Positions 61,336 to 64,000 of a DNA stretch of 64,000 nt are shown piece by piece. A model generated the notes under the pieces. That model was given only the letters and a program-made list of their open reading frames with translations, had not been told where the DNA came from and did no database searches. The stretch comes from Apoda limacodes (Eukaryota; Arthropoda; Insecta; Lepidoptera; Limacodidae): positions 12,343,001-12,407,000 of the forward strand of contig OX291547.1 of NCBI GenBank assembly GCA_946406115.1, given 5' to 3'. Numbering within the stretch: the stretch's first letter is position 1; each line of letters opens with the position of its first letter. The position numbers and the translations under genes were made by a program.

Positions 61336-64000
61336 CCAAAAATATTTATTATTTATTTTAAACTGTCCCTTAATTAGGCGTATTAAGCAAATCACATAAT
61401 AAGACGCATGGAGTCTCTATTGACTAGGGTTGTCAACATCTTTTAATCACATAGAGTATCTGGGTTTATAGATAATAAATTAAAAGTATGCATTTATAAA
61501 AGGGTATTATTCATTTTAATGAAATAGATTTATTCCAAATTTTTTGCCTCACATCACTCCCTGTCGTTTGTCACGTCAAATATTGTGATAATGGTCAGAA
61601 GTGAACTTAATTCCAAAGATCATGAGAGATTATTACGATGATATTTTTAGCTCTCCCGGCACTTCGAACACTAACATATAATTTTTCAATGTGAAGTTGT
61701 GTTGACCTCATGCGCCTAGTTAAGTGTTAGTCTGTATTTAACCAATTTTGTTTATATTTAAACTTTTGTATGCCTTAACATGGTTTGCGCTTTTAGCATG
61801 TCTTCTTTTTTTTAATTATTTACTTGGTTGTTTGGTTCTTATTAACGCTTACGCTCACTTTACTTGTTTAATTTATATATCTCATTGTTAATAAATTATA
61901 ATTTTCTATTTATTAACACAGGCAGCTAACAGATACCAAAAAAAAAAAAATATTATTGTAATTTAATTACGTTCTTGACAGATAATAAAATGTTTTAAAA
62001 AGATTCTGTTTCATTTCTTCCTTTTGCTTCTCTGACTGAATAATACCTTCTTGTTCGCATTGTGTATGTACACAGTTGCACGTAAACTTAGTCATTGTGT
62101 AATATTTTATTACTAAGTAATGTAGAGCACATGGTGGTATGGTTACAAGACCTTAGTAGGTAGTTTAGTAGGTATATTGTCTGGTTATTTATAAATAAAA
62201 TTAAAGCATATTCTTTTACTGAATGTGAACTTGGAAATGTCTAAATGGAATTAGTTAATTAAATAATTTATAATTATATTGCAAAATCCAGTCTTCCGAT
62301 AGTCCTAAAAGCAAGGGTGTGAAAACGGGTTTTCTTTGCACAAAAATTACTTTTACCGTATCGTTTAACCAAAGGTAAATTATTTTACTGCTTACAGTTT
62401 TTCCTACAAAAATATCGGAATTCCCATACAAATTTTTATCGCCTGTTTGGCCTTCTAAATCATCCATTTTCTATCTCTGCACAATTTCAATTCATATATA
62501 TATATATATATTTGTATATATACAGATCAAAGATTTATACAGTGAGAGTCATGGACTATTTAACATCAACACAAACTTGACCAGTCACCGGCGCCAACGA
62601 CTGAGTACATACCCTACCTCAAACAATATCCAATGACTTTTCTAATATTACAGAGTTATTAAAAAATAACAGATAGTGTATATGTCTATTAAGTAGCAGT
62701 TTTGAAGTGTTCTAGATTTTACTTAATTACTAATCTGTAGTTATTTGTGCTCTGAAGGTTTCGTTAAGAATTTTTAGGAAAACCTCTAATAGGAAATGCT
62801 CTCTGAGCTGGAAAATGCACACAAGAAGACAAAAAAATAGAGGCCAAAGTGGTAGCTGGAAAACTAAACACTAGTTAAGGTGCACGAGGTACTGAACCTG
62901 ACCGGCAGTTGGCAAGTGCAAACACATTATAATGCTGAAATCTGAATTTAATCTAAATAATAAAGAAGCCAGTAAAATTTTATTTTCATTATGTATATGG
63001 ACGTTCCTGTTTCCACTGTCGTAACAGAGTCAGCTAAAAGTCTTGAAAAGAGGCCGAAGATTTGTAGACTACAAACAAAGTTGTAGCAACCTAGTGAACT
63101 TTTCTTAAATATTACAATAGATATAAAAATCGGCGAAATAGGCGCAAAACACTCATTACGCTCTGAATCGTGTTTTGCTAATAAGCACACGGCGACTTCA
63201 GGAAGGTCAAAAGGCCTAAAAACTTGAGTTAAAAAAGTGTGTCAGGGCTTTATCCTGCTAAAATAAATCCCAGACGTATCAAACATCATTTCTTTTTTTT
63301 TAAACATAAAGAAAACATTGTTTCAGCTTGTAGTTAAGGTTAAAGTTTACTTTTCTATGAATCTTCTATAAATTCTTTGGTTTACTGTGAGCCCCCACAC
63401 ATAGATGGGTTCAAAATTAAAAAAGGTAAAGCCTTAGACGCGAACGCGTAGAGTCACCCTTTCCTTCGTCATCATATCAGTTGATATTCAGTCCAATGTT
63501 AAATATTAGTGTCCTTTATGTCGCGCCAGATCTTTTTTCTTTGCTTTTCCATGCATATATCAACTATAACCTACTACTGCCTCTTCAACTCGCTGACTCT
63601 GCGAGCTATGTTATATAATTTTATTAGTTTCCTTCCGAAAGTCCTCATTTCGGATTCGACTTATGAACTTTGAGCATTTGGACTAGCTCTGCTCTGGTCA
63701 AAGACCTTCGGCTTCAGATTCTGCTGAAGGTGACAAGAAGACTTGACAAAGCTTGTCAAATGCCTTGACTAACTGGATACTCCTACGGCTTTTTCTTTAA
63801 AGTTGTTTCCGGCTGATTCGGGGATATGAAAACCTCTCTCGCTTAGGAGCGATATCGGTCAGTTTTGTTTGATATCTAGAACTAAAGAAGGGTTTAGTCT
63901 CCCTTTTTGAAGAATAATACCACCACACTTTCGTTTTAAATCAATAATGGTACTGCACTTACAGACAACGACATTGAAAAGCTTTACTAACCTATGAAGC
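61336..64000 (+). other. Asph intron 7, no exon found
   Basis: AT-rich intronic DNA with a TA microsatellite near 62495-62512. No acidic or hydroxylase-domain exon with splice sites is seen up to the window end, so the rest of Asph lies to the right. Confidence 0.6.

Overview
The window looks like a piece of an insect nuclear chromosome, most likely from a moth or butterfly. It is AT-rich. Its genes are split into short exons by long introns full of transposon debris, and several repeat families match ones I remember as common in Lepidoptera. The host assignment is an inference from gene sequences and repeat families. No bacterial, viral or CRISPR features were seen.

Three host genes were reconstructed by joining exons in phase. 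(1) On the + strand, 4163-36751, is a complete 15-exon gene for an organellar/endosomal Na+(K+)/H+ exchanger of the SLC9A6/7/9 group (insect Nhe3 type), about 670 residues. (2) On the - strand, 43073-40730, is a complete 4-exon gene for an MBLAC1-like metallo-beta-lactamase-fold hydrolase, 215 residues, with all metal ligands present. (3) On the + strand, from 48896 past the right edge, is the 5' part of the aspartyl/asparaginyl beta-hydroxylase gene (Asph; junctin/junctate-like N-terminus): short cytosolic tail, one membrane helix, then acidic lumenal exons. Its catalytic domain is outside the window. The exchanger and MBLAC1 genes converge (gap about 4.0 kb). MBLAC1 and Asph are head to head (gap about 5.8 kb). 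No functional link between the three is evident.

The most interesting host feature is that the exchanger gene carries two U12-type (minor spliceosome) introns. One is AT-AC (18043-19442), with a canonical donor and a perfect branch-site match. The other is GT-AG with a canonical GTATCCTTT donor (22153-22843). In Asph, an 804-base exon (53872-54675) encodes degenerate Asp/Asn/Glu-rich repeats. It can be skipped without changing frame, or read through to a stop that would give a short isoform.

The rest is mostly mobile DNA. 1-1037 is a 62-bp tandem array, next to a broken non-LTR reverse transcriptase and a dead mariner. A hAT-like element ends about 190 bases before the exchanger start codon. 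Exchanger intron 1 holds a 5'-truncated LINE with an 11-bp target duplication, lying within an older R1-like remnant. Intron 10 holds a three-part nest: a TTAA-flanked element contains both a 270-bp MITE and a full Ty3/Gypsy retrotransposon with identical 132-bp LTRs, a 5-bp target duplication and a single in-frame stop in its Gag-Pol frame. Intron 7 has a 1.2-kb foldback element. Asph introns hold a 324-bp tandem array, a large inverted-repeat element, LINE remnants and tRNA-derived SINEs.
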